Assembly: GCA_029010715.1 (NCBI GenBank)
Contig: JAQXKZ010000025.1
Coordinates: 16,492 to 80,491, forward strand
Source of the DNA: Clostridiales bacterium
Lineage (GTDB): Bacteria; Bacillota; Clostridia; Oscillospirales; Oscillospiraceae
Direction of reading: 5' to 3'
DNA length: 64,000 nucleotides
Shown in pieces: positions 9,239 to 19,177 of this stretch. Below the pieces are notes generated by a model. It ran no database searches. It saw only the letters and a program-made list of their open reading frames with translations, and was not told the origin of the DNA. The translations under genes and the position numbers were made by a program. Every line of letters begins with the position of its first letter. The first letter of the stretch is position 1.

Positions 9239-10499
9239 ACGCCTCGGTAAAGTATATTATCGCTATATAGGCCCCCAGCGCGTACCGCGGCAGCAGCTGC
9301 CAGACCAGTACAAGCCCCAGCACCGAGTCGAGTATATTTATGCCCATGCACCACACCTGCTGCCCCAGACCCTTCAGGCATCCGTCCACGGTCATGTCCG
9401 TGTACATTATCGGGATGAGCGGGGCGAGCACGCGTATGTAGTACCCCGCCTCATTGCTGTCGTATACGGCCAGACCGAGCTTATCGGCGAATACGAATAT
9501 GAACGCCGCGACCGCGCCGGAGAATATGAGGCTCAGACGCAGGAGCGTACCGGTTGCCCGGCGTATGCCGTCCCGGTCCTGCTGCACCTGTGCCTCTGTG
9601 AGCTCCGGAACTATCAGCTCCGCTACGGCCGCCATTATGCATGACGGGAAAAAGATTATCGGCAGTACCATTCCCTGTATCGTTCCGTAGCCGGACAGCG
9701 CTCCGTCAGCCGAATACCCGGCCGATTTCAGTCCGCGCGGCACCAGCAGATGCTGCAGCGTCGACAGTGCGCTGCGTGCGTATGCGGACACCGCCAGCGG
9801 CACCGCTATCTTAAGCATCCTGGCCGTGAGCTCGCTGCCGCGGCCGGGCTCGCCGTAGTGCCGCTGCCTGTCGCCGAGATAGGCGATCATCATGAGCAGC
9901 AGGCTCATGATATCTGCCGCGACACGGCCGAGCGTCACCGCCGCGCAGCTCTGTTCAATGTCTCCCGACGGCGCGGACGCAAGGAACAGCGCCACAAGGG
10001 CAATGCCGAGCAGCTGCTCTATGAGGTGTATCAGCGTCGGCTTCCAGACACGGCCGCAGGCCGTGAAATAGCCTGAGACCGAGGCGCACAGCGATACGCA
10101 GGGCATACTCAGGGCCGACAGCTTCAGAGAGGCTACGGTCCTCGCGTCTCCTATCCACAGAAATCCTATAGGTTCGGCGAGCAGCCACAGTATAGCCGTT
10201 GCGGCCGCGCCGAAAAGGGCGGCATATCCCAGGCAGCGGCGCATCGCCTGGCTAATTCCGCCGGGGTTCTCGAGTCCCAGCTCCTCGGAAACGAGCCTTG
10301 TTGACGCAAACCGTATGCCTGAGATCGCAAATGTCGCGCAGAGATTTGTCACCGATATCACCAGCTGATAAAGTCCTATGCCCGACGAACCTATCCGCCC
10401 GACCAGCCACACCTGAAAGGCCATGCCGATGCAGCTCATCAGCAGCGAGGAGAGCGTCAAAAGCGCGGTATTGTATATTAACCGCCGGCGTTTTATCAT
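9192..10499 (-). CDS. MATE/SpoVB-like oligosaccharide flippase family membrane protein
   Basis: Polytopic membrane protein with SpoVB-like N-terminus (FQVWLVGRIGSSGIGLYQLVISV). Confidence 0.8.
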   Translation of the reverse strand: MIKRRRLIYNTALLTLSSLLMSCIGMAFQVWLVGRIGSSGIGLYQLVISVTNLCATFAISGIRFASTRLVSEELGLENPGGISQAMRRCLGYAALFGAAATAILWLLAEPIGFLWIGDARTVASLKLSALSMPCVSLCASVSGYFTACGRVWKPTLIHLIEQLLGIALVALFLASAPSGDIEQSCAAVTLGRVAADIMSLLLMMIAYLGDRQRHYGEPGRGSELTARMLKIAVPLAVSAYARSALSTLQHLLVPRGLKSAGYSADGALSGYGTIQGMVLPIIFFPSCIMAAVAELIVPELTEAQVQQDRDGIRRATGTLLRLSLIFSGAVAAFIFVFADKLGLAVYDSNEAGYYIRVLAPLIPIMYTDMTVDGCLKGLGQQVWCMGINILDSVLGLVLVWQLLPRYALGAYIAIIYFTEAFNFVLSLLRLRRTVR

Positions 10500-10648
10500 G
10501 TAATCGTCTCCTCCCCATAGTCCGGTATCACAGACATTCTATGCGTCTCCGGCGCCGCACTTGTCCGCGCGACACAAAAGGCTTGAAAAAGCCGCGCCGC
10601 AGTGCTATATTTCATACAGAAACCAACGCATATATGGAGGGGATTTCT

Positions 10649-11236
10649 ATGATAATCACTATAGGCCGCTCACACGGCAGCAACGGACACGATATTGCCA
10701 GGGCACTTGCCGCCGAGCTCGGCTACGCCTGCTATGACAAGGAGATAGTGGATCATGCCGCTGAAAATTCGAGCTTCAGCAAGGAGATATTCGACTCCTA
10801 CGACGAAAAGCGCGTATCCAACTATATAATCCCCAATCCGCACTACATAGGCATGAACGAGGGCTTCCGCCTGAATATGCAGATCGCCTCAGCCCAGTTC
10901 GATACGATACGCCGCCTTGCCGACCGGGGAAATTCGATCTTTGTCGGCCGCTGCGCGGACTATGTCCTGCGTAACCGCAGTGATGTTGTCAGCGTTTTTA
11001 TCCTCGCCGACATGCCTTTCAGGATCAGAACCATAATGGCCCGTAAAGGGCTCAGCGAAGATCAGGCCAAAAAGCTTATCAGGGAAGTCGACAAGGACCG
11101 CTCCAGCTATTACAAGTATTATACGGACCAACTCTGGGGCGAGAGCGAGAATTACGACCTCTGCATTGACAGTAGCCGCATCGGCGTTGACGGCGCTGTA
11201 AAAGTCATCAAAAGCTATATTGACGCCATTCGATGA
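10649..11236 (+). CDS. Cytidylate kinase-like family protein
   Basis: ITIGRSHGSNGHDIARALAAELGYACYDKEIV N-terminus; RBS GGAGGGG. Confidence 0.82.
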   Translation: MIITIGRSHGSNGHDIARALAAELGYACYDKEIVDHAAENSSFSKEIFDSYDEKRVSNYIIPNPHYIGMNEGFRLNMQIASAQFDTIRRLADRGNSIFVGRCADYVLRNRSDVVSVFILADMPFRIRTIMARKGLSEDQAKKLIREVDKDRSSYYKYYTDQLWGESENYDLCIDSSRIGVDGAVKVIKSYIDAIR

Positions 11237-11243
11237 GAATTTT

Positions 11244-11297
11244 AAAAAAATGTACGGCAGCATCAATTGATATACGGTGCTGCCGTACATTTTTTTG
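11244..11297 (+). terminator. Bidirectional terminator hairpin
   Basis: AAAAAAATGTACGGCAGCA ... TGCTGCCGTACATTTTTTT, A-run and T-run on both sides. Confidence 0.75.
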
Positions 11298-11348
11298 CTT
11301 TGCGCGGGGATAATACTACAAAACGATACTCTCGGAGGAAGATGCAAT

Positions 11349-12356
11349 ATGGCAAAGAGACTCGGCGGGCAGACGCTCGCCATAACTGATGCGGTCAGGG
11401 TAATGGCCTCAGCCTCTGTCACCGGTAAGCGCGAAGGCGAGGGTCCGCTCAAAGCAAGATTTGACCTTGTGTCGCAGGACTCATATTTTGGGCAGGACAC
11501 CTGGGAAAAAGCCGAAATATTCATGTTGAACCGCTGTTTTTCTCTCTGCCTCGAAAAAGCCTGCGGCACGGTGCCGGACTGCATACTCGGCGGCGACCTG
11601 CTCAACCAGTGCGTAAGCTCATCCTTTGCCGTGAAAGACAGCGGCATACCCTATCTCGGCCTGTACGGGGCCTGTTCCACCTCCGCAGAAGCCCTTTGCA
11701 TGGCTGCGCTGCTGATAGACGGCGGCGGTATGAACAACGTCTGTACGCTCACCGGCTCACATTTCTGCACCGCCGAACGCCAGTACCGCTTTCCTCTGGA
11801 ATACGGTAGCCAGCGTCCTCCGACAAGTCAGTGGACAGTGACCGGAGCCGGTTCGGTCCTGCTGGGCAGAGCCGGTAAGGGGCCGTTAATTACGCATGTC
11901 ACCCCGGGCCGCATAGTCGACGCGGAGATCATGGACGCAAATAACATGGGCGCCGCCATGGCCCCCGCGGCCTACGATACCATCAGCGCGCATTTCAGGG
12001 ACACGGGCCGTGATCTCAACTACTACGACGCCGTATTTACCGGCGACCTCGGCGCGGTGGGACACGACATTCTGCAGGAGCTTTTCCGCCGTGACGGGAT
12101 TGACATGGGCGTGCGGTACATGGACTGCGGCGTACTGATCTACGACCTGAATACTCAGGACGTTCACTCCGGCGGCTCCGGCTGCGGCTGCAGCGCCTCG
12201 GTTCTCTGCGGGCATATCCTCCCCGCGATGGAAAAGGGCATATGGAACAAAGTGCTCTTTGCCGCGACAGGCGCCCTGATGTCTCCTGTCACCTGCCAGC
12301 AGGGCTGCAGCATACCCGGCATATGTCACGCTGTCACATTTGAAAACGAGGTGTAA
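11349..12356 (+). CDS. spoVAD: Stage V sporulation protein AD
   Basis: Thiolase-fold SpoVAD sequence (GQTLAITDAVRVMASASVTGKREGEGPL; GLYGACSTSAEAL). Confidence 0.95.
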   Translation: MAKRLGGQTLAITDAVRVMASASVTGKREGEGPLKARFDLVSQDSYFGQDTWEKAEIFMLNRCFSLCLEKACGTVPDCILGGDLLNQCVSSSFAVKDSGIPYLGLYGACSTSAEALCMAALLIDGGGMNNVCTLTGSHFCTAERQYRFPLEYGSQRPPTSQWTVTGAGSVLLGRAGKGPLITHVTPGRIVDAEIMDANNMGAAMAPAAYDTISAHFRDTGRDLNYYDAVFTGDLGAVGHDILQELFRRDGIDMGVRYMDCGVLIYDLNTQDVHSGGSGCGCSASVLCGHILPAMEKGIWNKVLFAATGALMSPVTCQQGCSIPGICHAVTFENEV

Positions 12357-12358
12357 GC

Positions 12359-12730
12359 ATGGACAGCTTTTTTGAATATCTGAAAGCCTTCGCTGTCGGC
12401 GGAGTACTGTGCATCATCGGTCAGCTGCTTATCGACTATACTAAACTGACACCGGCGCGCATACTGACCAGCTACGTCGTCGCCGGAGTCATACTCGGCG
12501 CGCTCGGCGTTTACCAGCCGCTTGCAGACTGGGCCGGGGCCGGGGCAAATGTCCCCTTGACCGGCTTCGGCAACGCTCTGGCCAAGGGAGTGAAAAAAGC
12601 CGTTGCCGAGGATGGCCTCCTCGGTGTGCTGACCGGCGGTTTTACCGCCGCGGCCGCGGGACTGGGCGCCGCTGTATTCTTCGGCCTGCTCGTCTCGCTT
12701 TTGGCAAAGCCTAAGGATAAGGATAAATAA
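12359..12730 (+). CDS. spoVAE: Stage V sporulation protein AE
   Basis: FAVGGVLCIIGQLLIDYTKLTPARILTSYVVAGVILG; directly downstream of spoVAD. Confidence 0.93.
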   Translation: MDSFFEYLKAFAVGGVLCIIGQLLIDYTKLTPARILTSYVVAGVILGALGVYQPLADWAGAGANVPLTGFGNALAKGVKKAVAEDGLLGVLTGGFTAAAAGLGAAVFFGLLVSLLAKPKDKDK

Positions 12731-12733
12731 TCG

Positions 12734-12763
12734 ACGGAGCGCGGCAAATTCGCCGCGCTCCGT
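12734..12763 (+). terminator. Terminator hairpin after spoVAE
   Basis: CGGAGCGCGGC AAATTC GCCGCGCTCCG. Confidence 0.65.
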
Positions 12764-12778
12764 TAGTTTACATAATAT

Positions 12779-14596
12779 TTATTCAAACAGGGCAATCAGT
12801 CTCTCCCAGAACTGGATGAGCGCACTCGGTAAGTCATTCGCTCCGTCGCCGGCGCCGCCGTCATCCTGCGGCTCTATCGCCCTGGTCGTCAGCACGAACT
12901 GTACGGACTGGGTCGAGCCGTTCTTTTCCGACAGGAAGCTGTGGTCGCTGTAGTCACTGCCTGTATAGGCTGCGAGCATATCATCTATCGTATCCGGGAT
13001 GTCCTTTGTTCCGTCGTTGAGCTGCCGCGTTCCGTCCGATAGCTGCTCCGTACCTCCGGTCAGCTGGACGATCCCGTCGTACAAACTGCCCCAGTTATCT
13101 GCCAGCGCATCCACTCCTCCGGTATACGCCACGAGTCCCTCATGGAACATTTCATATCCGCTGGCAAGCTCCGTGGCCTTCATGATAAGCTCGTCAAGCT
13201 GATCTCCCGCTCCGGTCCCGGACATTCCGTCCATCACGTCACGCAGCCTGCGTACGGAAGTGCTCAGGTTCTCCATGTATGCCGCCAGCTCATGCATGGT
13301 CTGCACGGCGTTATCGTAGTCTGGCTGTATCTGCTGCCATTGCCCCTTTGCCGAAACGGCCGCGTTTGCCGCCGCTATCACGTTCCGCAGCGCGGCCATT
13401 CCGCCGGCATAGCCATCCTCGCCATAGGCTTCAAGCAGCGCGCAGATGACCTCCTCCGGCAGAGCTTCCGCCGCGGCGGCGACGTACGCCGCGTCTGCCT
13501 CTGCGGAATCAGGGACGCCGGCAAATGCGGCGTCTATATTTGCCCGCGCCGTTTCAAGCCTAGCCGCGCTCTGCTCCATTTCTGCCGCTGCGCTGTCAAG
13601 GGTGGCGCACAGCTCATCCATTGCCGCGATCAGCGAGGCAAGATCCGAAACATCCCCGGGATCCGGCAGACCGCTCACCGCAATCAGCGCCTCTTTGAAC
13701 ATCCTGAACATGTTAAGGAACATCTCCGATGCTGAAACCAGTGACGCGGAGTTTGCCGAGAGCTGGTATAGTCCCTGTCCAAACATCCACGCGCCGTCGC
13801 AGAGCTGCCCCGCGCCTCCGGACAGCTGAGACGCGCCGTCCGAGAGCTGGGATATTGCCCCGCTGAGCTGTTTAAGTCCGTCTATCATTTCGGTCATGCT
13901 CCCGAGCGAGTCTCCCATAGAAAAGGGCACCGCCGAGAAGGTGATCCCGGGCATGGAGAAGTTTACGACGTCTGCCGTAAGGCTGAACTCCGCCTCCGTA
14001 CCCGGCATGACCGTGAAGTTAACAAGCTTATCTGCGCCTGAATTTGCGATGGTCGCACCCTCGGCCTCAATATTACTGCACAGTCCGCTGTCAAGCGTGA
14101 TGCTCACCTGCACCATGAAGCCGTCGTAGAACGAGCTGTCCTTCATTCCGCCGTCTCCGACGGAAATATTTATCCCAAGCCGGCCGCTTCTTCCCCCGAG
14201 CTCATCAGGGGCGACCTCGCGTCCGTCAAGGGTATATCCGATTTCCGTTTTCCACGGGAGCGTCCTGTCGCTCAGGGTACTCTGAAAGAAAAAGCGCCCT
14301 TCAGGCGCCTCCAGCGACACCTTTCCTTTACCGGCCTTGATTTCCCTTGTGTCCGTCAGGTTTTTCACGTCGGAAAACGGTCCGTATACCGTCGCGTCAC
14401 AGTCCTTTTTGCTGTTAAGGATGACCACGGCGTACAGGTCGTCAACCTCCCCGTCATAGTCAAGCACGGCATAGAGCACCTCTTCTGCGGTATATACAGG
14501 CGTTTCCTCTTCCGTCTGCTCTCCGTCCGCCAGGGCCGCCGGGCACAGGCACAGCAGCACGGTCAGGCTCAGCAGCAGCGAGATCAGCTTTTTCAT
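12779..14596 (-). CDS. Secreted protein with repeated QLSxGxxQL/xLxDG heptads (YhgE/Pip-like soluble region)
   Basis: Signal peptide MKKLISLLLSLTVLLCLCPAALA; repeats such as ISQLSDGASQLSGGAGQLCDG; overlaps the exporter gene. Confidence 0.75.
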   Translation of the reverse strand: MKKLISLLLSLTVLLCLCPAALADGEQTEEETPVYTAEEVLYAVLDYDGEVDDLYAVVILNSKKDCDATVYGPFSDVKNLTDTREIKAGKGKVSLEAPEGRFFFQSTLSDRTLPWKTEIGYTLDGREVAPDELGGRSGRLGINISVGDGGMKDSSFYDGFMVQVSITLDSGLCSNIEAEGATIANSGADKLVNFTVMPGTEAEFSLTADVVNFSMPGITFSAVPFSMGDSLGSMTEMIDGLKQLSGAISQLSDGASQLSGGAGQLCDGAWMFGQGLYQLSANSASLVSASEMFLNMFRMFKEALIAVSGLPDPGDVSDLASLIAAMDELCATLDSAAAEMEQSAARLETARANIDAAFAGVPDSAEADAAYVAAAAEALPEEVICALLEAYGEDGYAGGMAALRNVIAAANAAVSAKGQWQQIQPDYDNAVQTMHELAAYMENLSTSVRRLRDVMDGMSGTGAGDQLDELIMKATELASGYEMFHEGLVAYTGGVDALADNWGSLYDGIVQLTGGTEQLSDGTRQLNDGTKDIPDTIDDMLAAYTGSDYSDHSFLSEKNGSTQSVQFVLTTRAIEPQDDGGAGDGANDLPSALIQFWERLIALFE

Positions 14597-14598
14597 CT

Positions 14599-16662
14599 TC
14601 ACACCTCCACAGCACAATCTGAGCAGAATTTTCTCTTTGACAGCTTCGCTGTCAGTGCGTCAAATGTTATCAGCAGCGCCGGCAGCGCGATCAGCACCAT
14701 CGTCATTGACAGCAGCGTTCCTCTGCACAGCAGCAGACCAAGCTCCTTGACGATCTCCATCGAGGAAGCAAACTGCAGGCAGAGTCCTGCCAGTGACAGT
14801 ATCAATCCGCTTGTAAGCAGCGAGATAAAGTTTTCATCTATCGAATTAATTACCGCCCGCAGCTTTCCCATACTCCCTCTGTTCTCTGCATATCCGTCGG
14901 TAAGCAGTATCGCATAGTCTATCGTTGCGCCGAGCTGCACGGTGTTTATGACCAGATATCCCATGTATACCAGCGGTGTGCCCATGAAATACGGTGTGGA
15001 GAGGTTTATCCATATAGCCGACTCGATTACAAATATCAGGATGAAAGGCAGCGTCAGAGATTTGAATGAGGTCAGCAGCGTCAGGAAAATGAAGCCTATG
15101 GCCAAGCCGTTCACAAGGCCCGTATCCCCGGTTATTACCTCCATGATATCGTAGAGATTTGCGCTCTGGCCGCAGCTGTAGCTTTCGTCATAGTACTTTG
15201 AAGCAAGGTAACGGGCCTGCTCGACAGTGCCGAAAGCGTCTGCGCCCTCCTCCCCGGTATCGGTATACAGTATTATTCGCGCGTAGTGCTCCGAATAGAA
15301 ATTTGCAACGATGTCGTCGCTGAGAAACTCGCTCGGAATGCTGCTGCCGACAGTCGTGGCATATGACACGACCGTCGTTACATGCTCCAGCCCTTCGAGC
15401 TCCGAACACAGCGCCGCCTCGCGTCCCGGGTCCCCGCGCGGCACGAGCAGCACCAGCGCCGTGCTCTCTCCGAAGCTTTCGTTTACCATGACGGTATCGC
15501 GGCCGTAGCGGCTGTCAGGGGCCGGGTCGCCGTTTCCATAAAGGAAATCGGAACGGCTCTGCGCGAGATAGCATGGCACTACAAGCAGCAATACCAGAAT
15601 AAGCGCAGGTATGCGTACCTTTACGAGCGCGCGGCCTACGCCTTTAATGTCCGGCAGCAGGCGTTTGTGCCCGGTTATGTCGAGAAGCTTCACGCATTTG
15701 AGCGACAGCGCCGGCAGAAAGACTACCACGGATATATAGCTTATCGTCACGCCCTTCACGAGGTTGAGACCAAGGTCGCTGCCAATGCCGAAGCGCATGA
15801 ATACCAGAGCCAAGAAACCGAATACCGTCGTTGCCGCCGATGCAGCGATCGAAACGAACGACTGCATTATCGCTTTCACCATCGCAGATTCAACATCCGG
15901 CTCGGTTTTTCTCAGGCGCTCGAAGGCCGTGAGCAGGAAAATCGCATAGTCCAGCGACACGGCCAGCTGCAGTATCGGGCTGACTGACTGGGTTATGTAT
16001 GAGATATCCTTAAAGAAAATATTCGTGCCCATATTGATGAGCACCGCGACGCCTATAGTCAGCAGAAACAGCAGCGGCGCTATCCACGAACTCGTCGTCA
16101 GGATAAGTATCAGTATTATTACCGGCACGAGCACGCTTGACGCCCCCAGCACTTCGCTGAGCACCTGGCGCCGCGAATAGGCAATATTCGCCGCGTTGCC
16201 GCTTATGCAGCCCTCGTCGCCGATAATCCCGTATATCTCATCCGTGGCCTGAAGCTCCATGTCCGCTGCTACAGTCACGTCATAAAGCGCTGCGCCGTCC
16301 CGGTAGTACTGCCTGACGAGCGTAGCGTCCAGCGTCTCCAGCGGCAGCTTCACATCCGCCGCATCGTCCAGCCACATGACGCCGTCAACTCCGTCGACTT
16401 CCCGTAGCTTTTCCTTCATCTCCAGCGCCTCTGTCAGCGAAAGATCGGGGACCATAACGCGTGCGTTCGGTACGGACGCGTCAAATTCGGTCTGCATAAG
16501 CTGCAGCGCCACCGTGGACTCAGCATCCTCCGGCAGATAGGCTGTCATGTCGTAGTTGACCTTAACGCCGAAAAACAGCGCCGCGCATACAATTGCCGCC
16601 GCTGTGAAAAAAATCACGATTGCCGTAGAGTGTCCGGTTATCCACCGTGCCGCTTTTTCCAT
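14599..16662 (-). CDS. RND/MMPL family transporter
   Basis: Two duplicated MMPL-type TM modules (SLDYAIFLLTAFERLRKTE; GATIDYAILLTDGYAENR). Confidence 0.92.
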   Translation of the reverse strand: MEKAARWITGHSTAIVIFFTAAAIVCAALFFGVKVNYDMTAYLPEDAESTVALQLMQTEFDASVPNARVMVPDLSLTEALEMKEKLREVDGVDGVMWLDDAADVKLPLETLDATLVRQYYRDGAALYDVTVAADMELQATDEIYGIIGDEGCISGNAANIAYSRRQVLSEVLGASSVLVPVIILILILTTSSWIAPLLFLLTIGVAVLINMGTNIFFKDISYITQSVSPILQLAVSLDYAIFLLTAFERLRKTEPDVESAMVKAIMQSFVSIAASAATTVFGFLALVFMRFGIGSDLGLNLVKGVTISYISVVVFLPALSLKCVKLLDITGHKRLLPDIKGVGRALVKVRIPALILVLLLVVPCYLAQSRSDFLYGNGDPAPDSRYGRDTVMVNESFGESTALVLLVPRGDPGREAALCSELEGLEHVTTVVSYATTVGSSIPSEFLSDDIVANFYSEHYARIILYTDTGEEGADAFGTVEQARYLASKYYDESYSCGQSANLYDIMEVITGDTGLVNGLAIGFIFLTLLTSFKSLTLPFILIFVIESAIWINLSTPYFMGTPLVYMGYLVINTVQLGATIDYAILLTDGYAENRGSMGKLRAVINSIDENFISLLTSGLILSLAGLCLQFASSMEIVKELGLLLCRGTLLSMTMVLIALPALLITFDALTAKLSKRKFCSDCAVEV

Positions 16663-16836
16663 AACCGTCTCCGTACAAATCAATTTATGTATTTAGTTTA
16701 AACTATTTATTGTCTCCGTACAACAAGCAGGTTGTAAATATTCGTAAAATATTATATCAAATTTTTAAAGTATCTTCTGTTTTTTACAACCTCTTAACAT
16801 TGCCCCGACTCCACCCGGCGCCGACCTTTGTTTGAT

Positions 16837-16892
16837 TTACGTAATCTTATTCACGTAATCTTATTTACGTATTTATATTTACATATTATTAT
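16837..16892. repeat. Four degenerate 14-bp tandem units
   Basis: TTACGTAATCTTAT / TCACGTAATCTTAT / TTACGTATTTATAT / TTACATATTATTAT. Confidence 0.75.
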
Positions 16893-17021
16893 TGTCGTAA
16901 TAATGTATACATAAATTCAGCGCTTCTCGCGCGGTTTATACGATATGAGGCGGGCCTTCAGCTTCCTCAGCTTCCCCGCTGTCACCTGTCACACTCCTCT
17001 GCATGCTCACTTAACGGTATG

Positions 17022-17054
17022 ACAACAGCCCCGCCGTGAGGGCAGGGCCGTTGT
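17022..17054 (-). terminator. Terminator-like hairpin after hsp20
   Basis: 14-bp stem with two G-U pairs on the minus strand: ACAACGGCCCTGCC CTCAC GGCGGGGCTGTTGT. Confidence 0.5.
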
Positions 17055-17093
17055 GGTGAGTATATGCTATTCAGCGGGAGGCGTGCCGGCTTT

Positions 17094-17528
17094 TTATTTT
17101 ATCTCCAGCCTGCGGCTTGCCGGTATCTCCGCAGCCTTCTTGGGCAGTATAAGAGTCAGTATGCCGTCAGTATAGGAGGCCTCTATCTTGTCGATATCTA
17201 TATTCGACACATCGAAGCTGCGGCTGTAGGAACCGTAATAGCGCTCACGCTTCACGTAATTGTTCTTGTCATCTTTCTTGTCGAAGCTTCTCTCGGCGCT
17301 GATGGTCAGGCATTCATTATCAATGTCGATGCTGATGTCCTCTTTCTTGAAGCCGGGGAGCTCAGCCTCGAGTTTGTATGAATCGCCGTCATCACTGACG
17401 TCGGTGCGGAAAGATGTCACTGCCGGAGTGTTTGCGAAGAAGCTGCGTTCAATGTCATCCAGGGTACGGAAGGGATCAAAGCTGACTACGCTGCGGTTGC
17501 GGTGATCAAAAGGAATAAGTTCAAACAT
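17094..17528 (-). CDS. Hsp20/alpha-crystallin family small heat shock protein
   Basis: Alpha-crystallin domain (ELPGFKKEDISIDIDNECLTISAE) and C-terminal LILPKK. Confidence 0.95.
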   Translation of the reverse strand: MFELIPFDHRNRSVVSFDPFRTLDDIERSFFANTPAVTSFRTDVSDDGDSYKLEAELPGFKKEDISIDIDNECLTISAERSFDKKDDKNNYVKRERYYGSYSRSFDVSNIDIDKIEASYTDGILTLILPKKAAEIPASRRLEIK

Positions 17529-17675
17529 AGTATATAAACCTCCATTTTTAATTTACTGTTTTTAATTGTCTTTTCCACTCTTGTGAAGTTCTTTATTTCT
17601 TTTGTTTTATCTTGTATATAGAATACTGTGCAAATATTAATAAATATAGCAAAAAGTATGAATAAAAAGTTAACA

Positions 17676-17702
17676 TTAGCACTCTCAATATCTGAGTGCT
17701 AA
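17676..17702 (-). promoter_or_regulatory. CIRCE operator (HrcA binding site)
   Basis: Perfect TTAGCACTC-N9-GAGTGCTAA. Confidence 0.97.
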
Positions 17703-17742
17703 TGTTATTATCTGCAGTATTCTTTTATTTATACGTACAATA

Positions 17743-18882
17743 TCACTCAAACGGCCGGTCTGTGTAGACTCTCGCCACACGCCCCGACAAGGCCGATGTC
17801 AGGCCGCAGCCCTCCGCGGCGCTGATGAGCATTGCCTGATCCTGCGAGGAAATGAATCCTCCCCTGCCGTCATAGCCGAATACGGTCAGCTCATCTCCTG
17901 GCGCGCAGTCTATGCCTGTGACGTCCACAAGGCACTGGTCCATGAACACCGCCAATATCCTCGCCTGACGCCCGTTTACAAGCACCGGTGCCTTTATACC
18001 GGCAAACCTCTCATCAAGCCCGTCGCCGTAGCCTATACCGACGGTCGCAATGTCCCGGTCCGAATCCAGAGAAATACCTTTCCCGTAGCCCACACGCTCG
18101 CCGGCACGCCGCTTATAGACGGCTGTTATATAGGTCCGCCATGAGGCCAACTCCCGTATGATTCCGGTTTGATGCTCTTTCTCCGGATTGTCCATATACA
18201 GCCTTCTGCCTACACGTACCGCGTCCAGCTCCATGCCTGTATACAGCTCCGAAGCGGCAGAGCAGGCAATGTGCCTGAACGGGACATGCACGCCGAATCT
18301 CTCCAGCCGCCGCAGTGCTGACATGAAGTCCGCGTATTCCTGTTCGACACGCTCCGTATCCCCCGCGTCCGAAAAATGCGAAAACGCGCCGTCGACGGAG
18401 ATCTGTCCTCCCGCCTCAGACAGCTCAGAGGCAAGAGCCATGAGCTCGTCTCCTGTCTCAAAGCCGATACGGTGAAGCCCGGCGTCAATCTTTATATGTA
18501 TATGCGCCGTCTTGCCGGCGGCCCTCGCCGCAGCGGCGAGCTCCGATGCGAAACCCGGGCGCGCGCACGCGAGCGTGAGCTCCGCATCCACTGCCGTTTC
18601 AAGCTGAAACGGCAGCGCGCAGCTCATCACCAGTATGCTTTTTCTTATCCCGGCGGCGCGAAGCTCCATACCCTCAGACACATGCGAAACGGCAAAGGCG
18701 CATATCTGCTCCATCGGCTCCAATGCCGCCGCCACGGGCACGAGTCCTAGTCCATACGCGTTGTCCTTCAGCACCGGGATGATATGTACCCCCACAGGCA
18801 GCGTCCTTCCTATAGCGCGCACGTTCTCTCTCAGGGTGTTCAGGTTCACTTCAATATACGAATTATTCATTGATTTATTCAT
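17743..18882 (-). CDS. alr: Alanine racemase
   Basis: PLP lysine motif PVLKDNAYGLG; RVGYGKG; start at MNKSMNNSYIEVNLNTLRENV. Confidence 0.93.
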   Translation of the reverse strand: MNKSMNNSYIEVNLNTLRENVRAIGRTLPVGVHIIPVLKDNAYGLGLVPVAAALEPMEQICAFAVSHVSEGMELRAAGIRKSILVMSCALPFQLETAVDAELTLACARPGFASELAAAARAAGKTAHIHIKIDAGLHRIGFETGDELMALASELSEAGGQISVDGAFSHFSDAGDTERVEQEYADFMSALRRLERFGVHVPFRHIACSAASELYTGMELDAVRVGRRLYMDNPEKEHQTGIIRELASWRTYITAVYKRRAGERVGYGKGISLDSDRDIATVGIGYGDGLDERFAGIKAPVLVNGRQARILAVFMDQCLVDVTGIDCAPGDELTVFGYDGRGGFISSQDQAMLISAAEGCGLTSALSGRVARVYTDRPFE

Positions 18883-19127
18883 TTTTATCTCTCTCGGCAA
18901 ATGTATATTCGGCCGTATAATGCATACGCAGTATCTGCCGTGTTTATTATAACTCAGAACGCGTTCTGCTGCAAGCATTTTCAGTACTTCAGCCCGCAGG
19001 TCTGCCGCCTTCCCGGATTCTGCGCCGGCTTGTACGCTGTACTGTTATATAAAACCCGACGGCCCGTCTTGGTCAAAGAGCACAAAAAAGAATTTTTCAA
19101 ATTTTTCAAAATATGAATAATTATCTA

Positions 19128-19156
19128 TTGACAATGTATAGAACCGGATGTATACT
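19128..19156 (+). promoter_or_regulatory. Sigma-A-type promoter of the amino-acid ABC operon
   Basis: TTGACA-17 bp-TATACT with AT-rich upstream DNA. Confidence 0.85.
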
Positions 19157-19177
19157 CAATCCATCCTGAATGATAGC

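Noticed and set aside
16837-16892. CRISPR-like array
   Set aside because: Units are contiguous 14-mers without spacers, so this is a tandem repeat and not CRISPR.
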